The notes under the pieces were generated by a model. It was given only the letters and a program-made list of their open reading frames with translations. It ran no database searches and was not told the DNA's origin. Shown here in pieces: positions 50,474-58,336 of a stretch of DNA of 64,000 bases. A program made the translations under genes and the position numbers. The number at the start of each line of letters is the position of its first letter. Positions within the stretch are counted from its first letter, which is position 1. The DNA comes from Williamsia phyllosphaerae (GTDB lineage: Bacteria > Actinomycetota > Actinomycetes > Mycobacteriales > Mycobacteriaceae), in assembly GCF_014635305.1 (NCBI RefSeq), contig NZ_BMCS01000001.1:2418001-2482000 (forward strand), given 5' to 3'.

Positions 50474-51781
50474 ATGACGGCCACCGACGCCCAGACCCAC
50501 TGGATGTCGGCGAAGATCCCCAACGACCAGTTCCTGCTGTTCGGCTTCGTCGGCGTACGCGCGCCCCTCGAACGGGTCGCCGCCGATCTCGAGCGGCGGG
50601 CGTCGGCCATCGCCGATCTCCGACTCCGTGTTCGCGAGGTGCCTGTCGCGCTCGACCATCCGTACTGGGTGTCGGCGCCGGTCGGTGCGGATCAGGTCCG
50701 GATCCACCGCGGGGTGTCGGACTGGGATGGCTGCCTGGCCGACCTCGCCGGACGGATGGCCGATCAACTCGACACCACGTCCCGGGCCTGGCGGGTCCAT
50801 CTGTACGACGCCGTACAGGCGGTGCCCGGTGCGGACGGGGCAACGACCGTGGCCGTGCTGCAGATCGCGCACGCGCTGGGCGACGGTTCCCGGGCCACCC
50901 GGATCGCCAGGGAGTTGTTCGACTCCCGCCCGATCACCACGCCCGAGAACGCCTCGCCGGTCCGGTCGTTCGACATCGGGTCGACGGCCATGGCCGGCCT
51001 CGGGCTCGCGCGGCTACCACTACAGCTCGTCTCGCTGGTGCGTCGCGGCCGACGCGCTCATCTCGCCCATCGCGACCTCGAACGCGACATCGCCACGGGC
51101 GAGCTCGCCGAGCCGCGGCCCGGCGGTCCGCGGGCGCCGATCAATGCCGCCCCGGGGGAACGACGCGAGCTGCGGGTGGTTCTCACCTCGGCCCGGCGTC
51201 TCCATGATCTCGGTGGGAGCGTGACCGTCGGCGCACTCGTGGTCATCGGTCAGGCGCTGGCTTCTCACCTGTCGCCCCGGCCCGACACCGACCTGCGGGC
51301 GGAGGTGACCATCGCCAAGCCCGGACCGGCTCGTGCGCGCAACCACTTTCGCAACGCCGGGGTCGACCTGCACGTCGACGAGACCGATCCGACCCGTCGG
51401 GCCACCGCGATCCGCGACGACCTCGACGCCGCTCGCCGCCGCACGGATCACCACCTCACCGAGGCGGAGTCCGCGGCGATGCGTTCGGTCCCGGCGGCGC
51501 TGCTGGCATGGGGCGTGCGGTCCTTCGACACCGCCGTCGTACCCGAACTGGTCACCGGGCACACCGTGGTCTCCAGCGTCCATCGTGGCGCGGCCGATCT
51601 GACCCTCGGCGGCGGGCAGGTCTGCCTGACCGCAGGTTTCCCTGCGCTGTCACCGGTGCAGTCCCTCACCCACGGTGTTCACGGGATCGGGGACACCGTG
51701 GCCATCTCGATCACCGCTTCCCCCGACGTCGTCACCGACCTCGACGGATATCGCGACCGGGTGGTCGAGGCGCTGGGCTGA
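50474..51781 (+). CDS. WS/DGAT-like acyltransferase with degenerate HHxxxDG motif
   Basis: 435 residues with the wax ester synthase/diacylglycerol acyltransferase layout: N-terminal W-MSAKIPNDQFLLFGFVG, central LQIAHALGDGSRAT and DUF1298-like C-terminus (VSSVHRGAADLTLGGGQVCLTAGFPALSPVQSLTHGVHGIGDTVAISITASPDVV). The catalytic HHxxxDG reads AHALGDG, so the first His is missing while the second His and D-G remain. It may still transfer acyl groups or have another role. ATG 50474 has GTGGAG in front. The next gene is convergent and ends at the adjacent base. Confidence 0.8.
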   Translation: MTATDAQTHWMSAKIPNDQFLLFGFVGVRAPLERVAADLERRASAIADLRLRVREVPVALDHPYWVSAPVGADQVRIHRGVSDWDGCLADLAGRMADQLDTTSRAWRVHLYDAVQAVPGADGATTVAVLQIAHALGDGSRATRIARELFDSRPITTPENASPVRSFDIGSTAMAGLGLARLPLQLVSLVRRGRRAHLAHRDLERDIATGELAEPRPGGPRAPINAAPGERRELRVVLTSARRLHDLGGSVTVGALVVIGQALASHLSPRPDTDLRAEVTIAKPGPARARNHFRNAGVDLHVDETDPTRRATAIRDDLDAARRRTDHHLTEAESAAMRSVPAALLAWGVRSFDTAVVPELVTGHTVVSSVHRGAADLTLGGGQVCLTAGFPALSPVQSLTHGVHGIGDTVAISITASPDVVTDLDGYRDRVVEALG

Positions 51782-51961
51782 TCAGATCGTCACGGGCCGT
51801 TGCGGGTCGGGTGGCGTGGGTCCGGGTCCCGGTTCCGGCGAGGGAACGGTCGGTTCCGGTGCCGGGGCGGGCACCGGGGACGGTTCGGGTACCGGGGGTG
51901 AGAACGGCTCGGGTGCCGGTTCCGGCTCGGGTGGCGGTGGCGCGGGTATCGGTTGTCCCAT
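51782..51961 (-). CDS. Short Pro/Glu-rich hypothetical peptide
   Basis: 59 residues of nearly pure PEP-type repeats (PEPEPAPEP, VPEPSPVPAPAPEP, PSPEPGPGPTPP) after MGQPIPAPPP. GGGAGAAGCGTC before ATG 51961 is a good ribosome-binding site. Low-complexity coding of this sort in GC-rich DNA can arise by chance, but the frame is intact, and the codons use G or C at third positions. It ends exactly beside the WS/DGAT-like gene. No function can be stated. Confidence 0.45.
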   Translation of the reverse strand: MGQPIPAPPPPEPEPAPEPFSPPVPEPSPVPAPAPEPTVPSPEPGPGPTPPDPQRPVTI

Positions 51962-52011
51962 GACGCTTCTCCCATTCATTCCGGTGTTGCCCAACCGTAG
52001 GCCCGCCCCGA

Positions 52012-52920
52012 TCACACGGCAACCGGCATCCGCCACGAGCGGATCGACGAGGCCAGCCCGGCCGCATCCAGGCCGGCGGCGGAAAGGTGTTGTGCGGCAG
52101 TCCCGTAATGGCGGAGCTCGGGGACATCGAAGCCCAGCGACAGCAGGCGATGCGGACGATGGGCGAGTGCGGAACTCACCTGATGTGCCGAGGTCCCGGC
52201 CAGGTAGGGCTCGACGAGCACCACATCGGGCACCGCGTCGCCGAGTGCGGCGCGTACGCCGTCGCCGTCGAACGGACGCACCGTCGCCGTGTAGCAGACG
52301 GTGGCGTCGAGTCCCTCGGTCGCGGCGAGGACCGCATCGAGTGTCGGGCCCACCGCGATCACCACGAGGGCGCTCGATCCGTCACGCACCCGGTGTAGCC
52401 GGCCGTCGGCGACATCGAACGAGGTCGAGTTCTGTTGTGCGGTCACGCGCACGTAGCTCCGTCCGCGCGCGGCATGGCCGCTGCGGATGATCTGGTCCAC
52501 CTCCGCGGCGGTGCCGGGAACCCGGACGGTGAAACCCGGCACCGCGCCCATCAGTGCGACGTCGGCGCTGGTCTGATGCGTGCGCCCGACGGCCGCCATG
52601 TCCACCGAACCGCCGGTGGACACCAGCATCCCGTCGGTGTCCTGATGGGCGAAGCCCAGCTTGATCTGTTCGTAGGCGCGCTCGACGAGGAAGGGCGCGA
52701 ACGTGTGGACGATCGGGAAGACGCCGGCCAGCGACAGCCCCGCACCCACGTTGACCATGAGCTGCTCACGGATACCGACGTTGATGACGCGGTCGGGATG
52801 ACGCTGCTGCGCGGCGCCGAGGTACTGGCCGGCGATCTCGGCGTAGACGATGGCGGTGTCGGCGTGCGTGTCGACGAGATCGACTGCGGTGGCGGCGAAT
52901 TGTTCGCGGGGGTCGTTCAC
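52012..52920 (-). CDS. Transketolase C-terminal subunit (pyrimidine-binding/transketolase_C half)
   Basis: 302 residues: QFAATAVDLVDTHADTAIVYAEIAGQYLG, FGHDPDRVINVGIREQ-like stretch (HPDRVINVGIREQLMVNVGAGLSLAGVFPIVHTFAPFLVERAYEQIKLGFAHQ) with the catalytic E in IREQ, and VTAQQNS...; then a transketolase C-domain (AVGPTLDAVLAATEGLDATVCYTATVRPFDGDGVRAAL). This is the partner half of the N-terminal subunit just upstream, whose stop it overlaps (GTGA). Together they form one split transketolase. No substrate-specific neighbour is present. Confidence 0.9.
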   Translation of the reverse strand: MNDPREQFAATAVDLVDTHADTAIVYAEIAGQYLGAAQQRHPDRVINVGIREQLMVNVGAGLSLAGVFPIVHTFAPFLVERAYEQIKLGFAHQDTDGMLVSTGGSVDMAAVGRTHQTSADVALMGAVPGFTVRVPGTAAEVDQIIRSGHAARGRSYVRVTAQQNSTSFDVADGRLHRVRDGSSALVVIAVGPTLDAVLAATEGLDATVCYTATVRPFDGDGVRAALGDAVPDVVLVEPYLAGTSAHQVSSALAHRPHRLLSLGFDVPELRHYGTAAQHLSAAGLDAAGLASSIRSWRMPVAV

Positions 52921-53612
52921 GGCTTCCTCTCGACCAGTGCGGCGATGAATGCGGGACGGTGGTCTCGGTGTGTCAGTGCGGATCGGATGGCGTCGTGGTC
53001 GTGCCCGTCGATCTCGATGGTCGAGAAGTCCTCGACGTCGAAACGCCGCGCGAGGCGATGCGGTCGGTTGTGGGTCGACGACGAGTTGTCGACGGCGACG
53101 ACCGTGAGGTTGTCGAGTCCGACGGCGCCGGCGAACGCGATCGCCTCGTCGTTCGAACCCTCGTCGAGCTCGGCGTCGCCGACCAGGACGTAGACGTGCG
53201 CGTCGCTGCCGCGGGCCCGCAGACCGAGTGCCGTCCCGACCGCCAGGGGCAGACCGTGTCCCAGCGACCCGGCTGAGATCTCGCACCCCGGGATCAGCGT
53301 CCGGTCCGGGTGGGCGCCGAGCGGGGAGTCGAAGGCCATCGCGTCGTCGAGCCACTCCGCAGGGAAGAACCCGTGCGCCGCCAGCGTCGCGTAGTACGCC
53401 ATCGGGCCGTGACCCTTGGACAGGTAGAACCGGTCGCGGTCGGGATCGTCGACTCGATCAGGCGTCAGCGCGAGCACGTCGTGGTAGAGCACCCACACGA
53501 CGTCGAGCGTGGATTGCGATGCGGGATCGTGCTTCTCGTCGCCGGTCATACGCGAGAGAAGATGGGGCAGGTCCCGGTAACCGTAGGTCGGGCGATTCGT
53601 GGTCGTCGTCAT
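52917..53612 (-). CDS. Transketolase N-terminal (TPP-binding) subunit
   Basis: 231 residues: FYLSKGHGPMAYYATLAAHGFFPAEWL, HPDRTLIPGCEISAGSLGHGLPLAVGTALGLRARGSDAHVYVLVGDAELDEGSNDEAIAFAGAVGLDNLTVVAVDNSSST. GDAELDEGSN-EA with D/N-S is the TPP-Mg site (GDG-like). The halves of transketolase are split in several bacteria, mainly in sugar-catabolic loci. ATG 53612 is preceded by a MerR-type promoter and no Shine-Dalgarno (leaderless with GATCGT 6 nt upstream). The C-terminal subunit gene overlaps by GTGA. Confidence 0.9.
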   Translation of the reverse strand: MTTTTNRPTYGYRDLPHLLSRMTGDEKHDPASQSTLDVVWVLYHDVLALTPDRVDDPDRDRFYLSKGHGPMAYYATLAAHGFFPAEWLDDAMAFDSPLGAHPDRTLIPGCEISAGSLGHGLPLAVGTALGLRARGSDAHVYVLVGDAELDEGSNDEAIAFAGAVGLDNLTVVAVDNSSSTHNRPHRLARRFDVEDFSTIEIDGHDHDAIRSALTHRDHRPAFIAALVERKP

Positions 53613-53618
53613 GCGACC

Positions 53619-53649
53619 ACGATCCGACTTCAAGTGGGGTTGAGGTCAA
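53619..53649 (-). promoter_or_regulatory. MerR-type promoter with 19-bp spacer for the split transketolase
   Basis: On the minus strand TTGACC (53649-53644) and GATCGT (53624-53619) are separated by exactly 19 bp, the over-long spacer typical of MerR-regulated promoters. The spacer region contains an imperfect dyad CCTCAA-N6-TTGAAG (53645-53628), similar in shape to the SoxR-type box. A separate perfect 16-bp dyad GGGTTGAGGTCAACCC lies at 53637-53652. The GATCGT hexamer is 6 nt before the ATG. No MerR gene is in the window. Confidence 0.5.
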
Positions 53650-53664
53650 CCCTGATTGCGGCGA

Positions 53665-54528
53665 TCAGTTGTGGTGGTGGTCGTGTCCGTTGAGTTCGTG
53701 CTGCTTGTTGCCGCCACGGACCAGGCGTTTGGGCAGGCGGCCGGCGAGATCGGACAACGGGGTGACCGCGTTGTTGAGCACGTCGACCGCGTCGCGCAGC
53801 TCGTGCACCGTCTCCTGGATCGCGACGATGCTGGGGGCGAGTTGACTGATCACCTCGGTGAGCTCGGTGATGCGGTCGATGGTGCCGCCCGGGGCGATCG
53901 CGCGCTCGACGGCGCCGCCCTCGCCGACGAGCTGGTCGAGGAGTCCGCCGTCGTCGACGAGACGGTCGATGATCCCGCCGGTCTCGGTCATCTTGTTGAG
54001 CAGACCGTTCTCGGCGGTCAACTTGTCGATCACCCCGCCCTCACCGGTGAGGCGTTCGAGGATCCCCTCGTTCTCGGTGAACTGGTCGATGACGCCGCCC
54101 TTGCGCGACAGGCGATCGAGCGGGCCGCCCTTGGAGGCCAGGCGGATGAGGATCCCGTTCTCCTCGGCCATCTGGTCGAGCAGACCGTCGCGGGCGGTGA
54201 GGCGTTCGAGCGAACCGTCGGCCTCGGTGAGCCGATCGACGACCCCGCCGGGCGACAGCAGGCGGTCGAGCGCGCCGTCCTGGGCGAGCATCTTGCCGAT
54301 GGGCCGGTCCGGCCCGAGCATCTCGGCGATCTGCCCGATGAGGGCGAGCGGCGTGCGCGCCGAGAAGTTCCCGGTGTCCTCGACGCCGAAGACGTTGTTG
54401 ACCTCGTGGGCGACGTTCTCGAAGGTCAGGCGGGCGATGGTCACGCTCGACTCGACAGCTGCGAGTGCCACGCCGGTGACGGCGAAGCCGACCTTGAACG
54501 GCAGGGCGTAACCGACTCTCACATCCAT
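53665..54528 (-). CDS. Protein with 14 phased decapeptide repeats and His-rich tail
   Basis: 287 residues. N-terminus MDVRVGYALPFKVGFAVTGVALAAVE is partly hydrophobic. Residues 81-220 are 14 adjoining 10-residue repeats of the form T-x-x-G-G-x-[LIV]-[DE]-R-L, with Gly invariant at position 5 in every copy and hydrophobic residues at positions 7 and 10. This phasing predicts an elongated solenoid or coil. The end is acidic and His-rich (NGHDHHHN), a possible metal site. The family is not recognised. ATG 54528 has TAACCT (54541-54536) 7 nt upstream (leaderless). It is followed by the split transketolase 52 bp away. Confidence 0.8.
   Translation of the reverse strand: MDVRVGYALPFKVGFAVTGVALAAVESSVTIARLTFENVAHEVNNVFGVEDTGNFSARTPLALIGQIAEMLGPDRPIGKMLAQDGALDRLLSPGGVVDRLTEADGSLERLTARDGLLDQMAEENGILIRLASKGGPLDRLSRKGGVIDQFTENEGILERLTGEGGVIDKLTAENGLLNKMTETGGIIDRLVDDGGLLDQLVGEGGAVERAIAPGGTIDRITELTEVISQLAPSIVAIQETVHELRDAVDVLNNAVTPLSDLAGRLPKRLVRGGNKQHELNGHDHHHN
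53869..54288 (-). repeat. 14 coding decapeptide repeats (30-bp period)
   Basis: The 420 bp encode 14 exactly phased decapeptides, e.g. TARDGLLDQM, ASKGGPLDRL, TGEGGVIDKL and TETGGIIDRL. The DNA units are diverged while the protein pattern is kept, so selection has preserved the repeat over a long time. Confidence 0.85.
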
Positions 54529-54593
54529 GGATGACAGGTTATGCCATAGCGGTGTGACCCAGCCAACATCCTCGGGTTCGACCGCCCGCATCG

Positions 54594-55082
54594 TCACCGG
54601 ACGGGGCATGCCTCGACCGGCACACGGACCGTGATCTCGCCCGCGGCGGCGAACATGAACCTGACGTCGAAGGACACGCCGGGTGCGGCCGCGTCGCGTA
54701 ACCCGACCAGCCGGGTGGTCAACGCGTCGGCCCCCTGCGCGGGCTGCCCGGAGCCGGTCGTGGTGTTCACCGGGATCTCGACCGGTAGTGCGGGCGCGGT
54801 CTCGACGCGCTCGGCCTGCGCGCTCGAGATCGAGACCAGGCGGTCGGGCGTCGTCGACGAGGAGTTCGACACGACGTACCTCAGGGCGGCTGTCCCGCCG
54901 ACCTGGACGGTGCAGTTCCCGGGAACGGCCGCCGGGACGACGAACACGTTCTCCACCGAGATGGGGTCGGTCTCGGTTCCCGACCCGCGGTTGCTCGAAC
55001 CACCGTCGTCGTCGCCACCGCAGGCGGACAGGGCCGCGAGCGCGGCGAGCGTCGTTGCCACACTGAGTGTTCGCATCCTCAC
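54594..55082 (-). CDS. Small secreted lipoprotein (LpqE-like)
   Basis: 162 residues. Signal plus lipobox (TLSVATTLAALAALSAC) then an Asp/Ser/Gly linker and a beta-sandwich-like domain with VQVGGTAALRYVVSNSSSTTPDRLVSISSAQAERVE and FDVRFMFAAAGEITVRVPVEACPV. The N-S-S-S-x-x-P-D-x-L-V-S-I-S-S block is reminiscent of the copper-chaperone-like LpqE family, but the metal ligands are not obvious. GTG 55082 follows TACCAT by 8 nt (leaderless); ATG 55076 is also possible. Two cysteines (NCTV, EACPV) may bond. Confidence 0.68.
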   Translation of the reverse strand: MRMRTLSVATTLAALAALSACGGDDDGGSSNRGSGTETDPISVENVFVVPAAVPGNCTVQVGGTAALRYVVSNSSSTTPDRLVSISSAQAERVETAPALPVEIPVNTTTGSGQPAQGADALTTRLVGLRDAAAPGVSFDVRFMFAAAGEITVRVPVEACPVR

Positions 55083-55121
55083 GAGGTGTGATGGTAGCGA
55101 ATCGGACCGGTCGGAGGTCGG

Positions 55122-55691
55122 TCAGGCGCCGGCTTTGGCCTTCGCCTTGGCCGCCTTCTTGAACGCCCGCACCTTGTTCAACGACTCCTCGTCGACCACG
55201 TCGGCCACCGATCGGAAGCCCTTCTTGCCGTAGTCGCCGACCGCGGTCGTCCACCCCCGGGGCTTGACGTCGAGTTGTTTGGCCAACAACGCGGTGAAGA
55301 TCTTGGCCTTCTGCTCGCCGAAGCCCGGTAGTGCGTTGATGCGCTCGACCAGGTCGGCCCCGCTGGTGGCCTCGGTCCAGATGCGTGTGGTGTCGCCGTC
55401 GTACTCCGCGACGATCACGTTCGCCAGATCCTGCAGACGCTTCGCCATCGACCGCCCGTAGCGGTGGATCGCCGGGGGAGTGGCGCAGAGGTCGGCGAAC
55501 TCCTCGGGGTCGGCCATCGCGATCTTCTCGGGGTCCAGCGTGCCGAAACGGTCGAGAACCTTGGCGGGCCCGGCGAAGGCGCGTTCCATCGGGAACTGCT
55601 GATCGAGCAACATGCCCGCCAGCAGGGCGAACGGATCGTTCGACAGGAGTTCGTCGGCGGCGGGGTCCTGGGCGATCTGCAGCGTGACCAT
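55122..55691 (-). CDS. HhH-GPD-type base-excision repair protein (TIGR03252-like)
   Basis: 189 residues: VTLQIAQDPAADELLSNDPFALLAGMLLDQQFPMERAFAGPAKVLDRFG, a helix-hairpin-helix INALPGFGEQKAKIFTALLAKQ and a GW-VGDYGKKGFRSVADVVD end. This small HhH-GPD protein is predicted to act in base excision repair but its activity has not been shown; the catalytic Asp is not clear. The tail is lysine/alanine-rich (KKAAKAKAKAGA). ATG 55691 is 7 nt after TAGGAT (leaderless). Confidence 0.85.
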   Translation of the reverse strand: MVTLQIAQDPAADELLSNDPFALLAGMLLDQQFPMERAFAGPAKVLDRFGTLDPEKIAMADPEEFADLCATPPAIHRYGRSMAKRLQDLANVIVAEYDGDTTRIWTEATSGADLVERINALPGFGEQKAKIFTALLAKQLDVKPRGWTTAVGDYGKKGFRSVADVVDEESLNKVRAFKKAAKAKAKAGA

Positions 55692-55860
55692 GCAGGAGAT
55701 CCTAAACCGCCGATTCGAACCCGACCGCGAGTCGTGGGGCGATTGCGGGCCCATCGAGTTTGCGTGCGGAGTAGCGTTTTGCGCGGCACGTATGCCGACC
55801 CCCGCAGATCGCGGTCGTCAGTGCCCGACACATACCTACTGCGCAGATCGGGGCAGCCAG

Positions 55861-57309
55861 ATGAGCACCACGAGCCCGGCCACCACCAAGGACCAACACG
55901 TCGCGAAGGTCATCGGCGTCACGGTCGCCGCCGCCGTGGGCGGCTTCCTGTTCGGCTTCGACAGCTCCGTCGTCAACGGCGCCGTCGACTCGATCGGTTC
56001 GCACTTCGAGCTGAGCGAGTTCTTCAAGGGCTTCGCCGTGGCCGTCGCGCTGTTGGGCTGTGCGCTCGGCGCCTGGTTCGCCGGCCGCCTCGCCGACAAG
56101 TGGGGCCGCAAACCGGTCATGCTGGTGGGGTCGTTCCTGTTCGTCATCTCCTCGATCGGTACCGGCTTCGCCTGGAGCGTCCCCGATCTCATCGTGTGGC
56201 GCATCCTGGGCGGTCTCGGCATCGGCATCGCGTCGGTCATCGCCCCCGCCTACATCGCCGAGATCGCGCCCGCGAAGTTCCGTGGCGCACTCGGCTCGAT
56301 GCAGCAGTTGGCCATCACCATCGGCATCTTCATCGCGCTGCTGTCGGACTCGCTGCTCCAGGACAGTGCGGGCGGCGCGGCCAACGACCTCTGGTTCGGT
56401 ATCGAGGCCTGGCGCTGGATGTTCTTCGTCGGCGTCATCCCCGCGGTGGTCTACGGCGTGCTCGCGCTGATGATCCCGGAGTCGCCCCGCTACCTCGTCG
56501 GCAACAACCTCGACGAGGAGGCCGCGCGCATCCTGCGTGAGGTGACCGGCGAGAAGGACCCGCTCAACCGCGTCAAGGAGATCCGGCTGACGCTCAAGCG
56601 CGAGTCCAACGTCTCGCTCAAGGACATCCGCGGTCCGTCCTTCGGACTGCACCCGCTGGTCTGGGTCGGCATCTGGATCGCCGTGCTGCAGCAGTTCGTC
56701 GGCATCAACGCGATCTTCTACTACTCGACCACCCTGTGGCAGTCCGTCGGTTTCTCCGAGAGCGAGTCGTTCAAGACCTCGGTCATCACCGCGATCATCA
56801 ACGTGGTCATGACCTTCGGCGCCATCCTGTTCGTCGACCGCATCGGGCGCCGCCGGTTGCTGAAGATCGGTTCGGTCGGCATGTTCATCGGCCTGGTGCT
56901 CGCGGCGATCGCGTTCACCCAGCAGCAGGGTTCCGGCGACAGCGTCACGCTCCCGGACACCTACGGCACCCTCGCCCTCATCGGCGCCAACCTGTTCGTG
57001 GTGGCGTTCGCCGCCACCTGGGGACCGGTCATGTGGGTGATGCTCGGGGAGATGTTCCCCAACCGCATCCGTGGCGTAGCGCTCGGCGTCTGTACGGCGA
57101 TGAACTGGATCGCCAACTTCGCGATCTCGCTGCTGTTCCCGCAGCTGAGCGAGTCACTCGGTCTCGCCTACGTGTACGGGTTCTTCGCCCTGTGTGCCCT
57201 GATCTCGTATTTCTACGTGCAGTTCAAGGTGCCCGAGACCAACGGTATGGAACTCGAGGACATGGGCGACCTGCGCAGCGGCAAGACGGTCCCCACCGAG
57301 GTCTCCTGA
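55861..57309 (+). CDS. MFS sugar porter (XylE/GLUT-like)
   Basis: 482 residues with 12 predicted membrane helices. The sugar-porter marks are GGFLFGFDSSVVNGA (helix 1), GRLADKWGRKPVMLVGS (2-3 loop), PAYIAEIAPAKFRGALGSMQQLAITIGI (helix 5 region), PESPRYLV at the central loop, QQFVGINAIFYYSTTLW and DRIGRRRLL, and ETNGMELEDM at the end. It carries glucose, xylose or a related sugar by proton symport. The ATG at 55861 follows a possible leader of unknown promoter, no clear Shine-Dalgarno (CAGCCAG). Confidence 0.92.
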   Translation: MSTTSPATTKDQHVAKVIGVTVAAAVGGFLFGFDSSVVNGAVDSIGSHFELSEFFKGFAVAVALLGCALGAWFAGRLADKWGRKPVMLVGSFLFVISSIGTGFAWSVPDLIVWRILGGLGIGIASVIAPAYIAEIAPAKFRGALGSMQQLAITIGIFIALLSDSLLQDSAGGAANDLWFGIEAWRWMFFVGVIPAVVYGVLALMIPESPRYLVGNNLDEEAARILREVTGEKDPLNRVKEIRLTLKRESNVSLKDIRGPSFGLHPLVWVGIWIAVLQQFVGINAIFYYSTTLWQSVGFSESESFKTSVITAIINVVMTFGAILFVDRIGRRRLLKIGSVGMFIGLVLAAIAFTQQQGSGDSVTLPDTYGTLALIGANLFVVAFAATWGPVMWVMLGEMFPNRIRGVALGVCTAMNWIANFAISLLFPQLSESLGLAYVYGFFALCALISYFYVQFKVPETNGMELEDMGDLRSGKTVPTEVS

Positions 57310-57341
57310 GTAGGTTCCCGGAGAACTCGGCGGGGCCGCGT

Positions 57342-58100
57342 TCAGGCGTTGGTGATTCCCACCATCGGGAGGAAGAAGCAGCTGCGGCCACCGTTGTTCA
57401 CGGTGCCGAAGACCGCCGAGAGGACCGTGCCCTTGCCGGTGTCGACCGGGGCGAGGCGGCTGCCCGCGGGGGCCAGCGCGTTGACGAGGTTGCCCAGGAC
57501 CATGGCGGCACCGGTCTTCACCGGGCCGGCGGGGATGTTCGCGAGCCACTGATCGGTCAGGGTCTGACCGGCCTTGCCCATACCGGCGATGCCGTACTTG
57601 CCCGTGTTGGCGTTGAACCAGGCGACCTGCATGCCGGTCGCGGTCGGGTCGCTGGTGACTCCGGCGGGGACGAAGCCGTAGAGCGTCTGCCCGTCCTTGA
57701 CCACGTTGGGGTCGATGTTCACGAACGGGATCTTCGGCAGTGCGATCCCCGGTGCCGCCCAGGGGCCGGCGATGGCCCCGCCGGCGGCCGGTGCGAGCCC
57801 GAGCGGGTTGGACGCGGTGGGGGCGACACAGTTGAACGCCACCGACGGGTTGAGGAACGGCTGGATCCCGAGCTTGCGCAGGGCGGCGTTGGCCTCCGAG
57901 AGCAGGGTGAGGACGTCGGCACCCGACGCCGCCGACGGCGTCGCCCCCGACAGGGCCTGTGCGATGGTGGCCGCGTCGGTGGTGCTCACCGCGGGCTCGG
58001 CCGAGGCGGGGCCGACACCGGTGGTCACCGACAGGCCCGCGGCGCAGATGGCGGCGGCCGCGAGCGCGCGGCGGACGGACGACGAACGGGATGCGGACAT
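57342..58100 (-). CDS. Secreted protein, paralogous to the gene at 58337
   Basis: 252 residues. Clear signal peptide (SSSVRRALAAAAICAAGLSVTT, cleavage after GPASA). The mature part has SEANAALRKLGIQPFLNPSVAFNCVAP, then GFVPAGVTSDPTATGMQVAWFNANTGKYG and ends KGTVLSAVFGTVNNGGRSCFFLPMVGI. The end is similar to that of the next gene (KGRVLSAIYGNV...CTIVPTVGL), so the two are paralogues. Two cysteines fit one disulfide. Family and function are not recognised; a secreted mycolata-specific envelope protein is likely. GAGGAG precedes the ATG at 58100. Confidence 0.8.
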   Translation of the reverse strand: MSASRSSSVRRALAAAAICAAGLSVTTGVGPASAEPAVSTTDAATIAQALSGATPSAASGADVLTLLSEANAALRKLGIQPFLNPSVAFNCVAPTASNPLGLAPAAGGAIAGPWAAPGIALPKIPFVNIDPNVVKDGQTLYGFVPAGVTSDPTATGMQVAWFNANTGKYGIAGMGKAGQTLTDQWLANIPAGPVKTGAAMVLGNLVNALAPAGSRLAPVDTGKGTVLSAVFGTVNNGGRSCFFLPMVGITNA

Positions 58101-58279
58101 GGTGCTCCTCTTCGGGCTGCCCGTCGCGCGCACATGGCGACACAGCCCTGTTACTGATGTGACGGATGGTGTTTGAGAGCACCGTCGCACGGCGTCCGAC
58201 CGGGGACAAGGCACGTTTCCGTTATGAGACGCAACCGCGATCGAACCGGGAGCAGCGTCACCGGGGACACCGACGAGAA

Positions 58280-58311
58280 CCGGGCGCCCCCGCGGTTGCG
58301 GAGACGCCCGG
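58280..58311 (-). terminator. Hairpin terminator after the second secreted protein gene
   Basis: CCGGGCG (58280-58286) pairs with CGCCCGG (58305-58311), with an inner CCGC-GGTT-GCGG. It begins 25 bp after the stop codon of the minus-strand gene. No T-run follows, so it is a strong but atypical terminator. Confidence 0.6.
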
Positions 58312-58336
58312 CGTCGTGGAGATCGGTTCTGCGAGA

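Noticed and set aside
58101..58336. Possible gene between the two secreted protein genes
   Set aside because: The space contains a terminator hairpin and promoter-like sequence; frames there are antisense extensions of the neighbouring genes without their own start signals.
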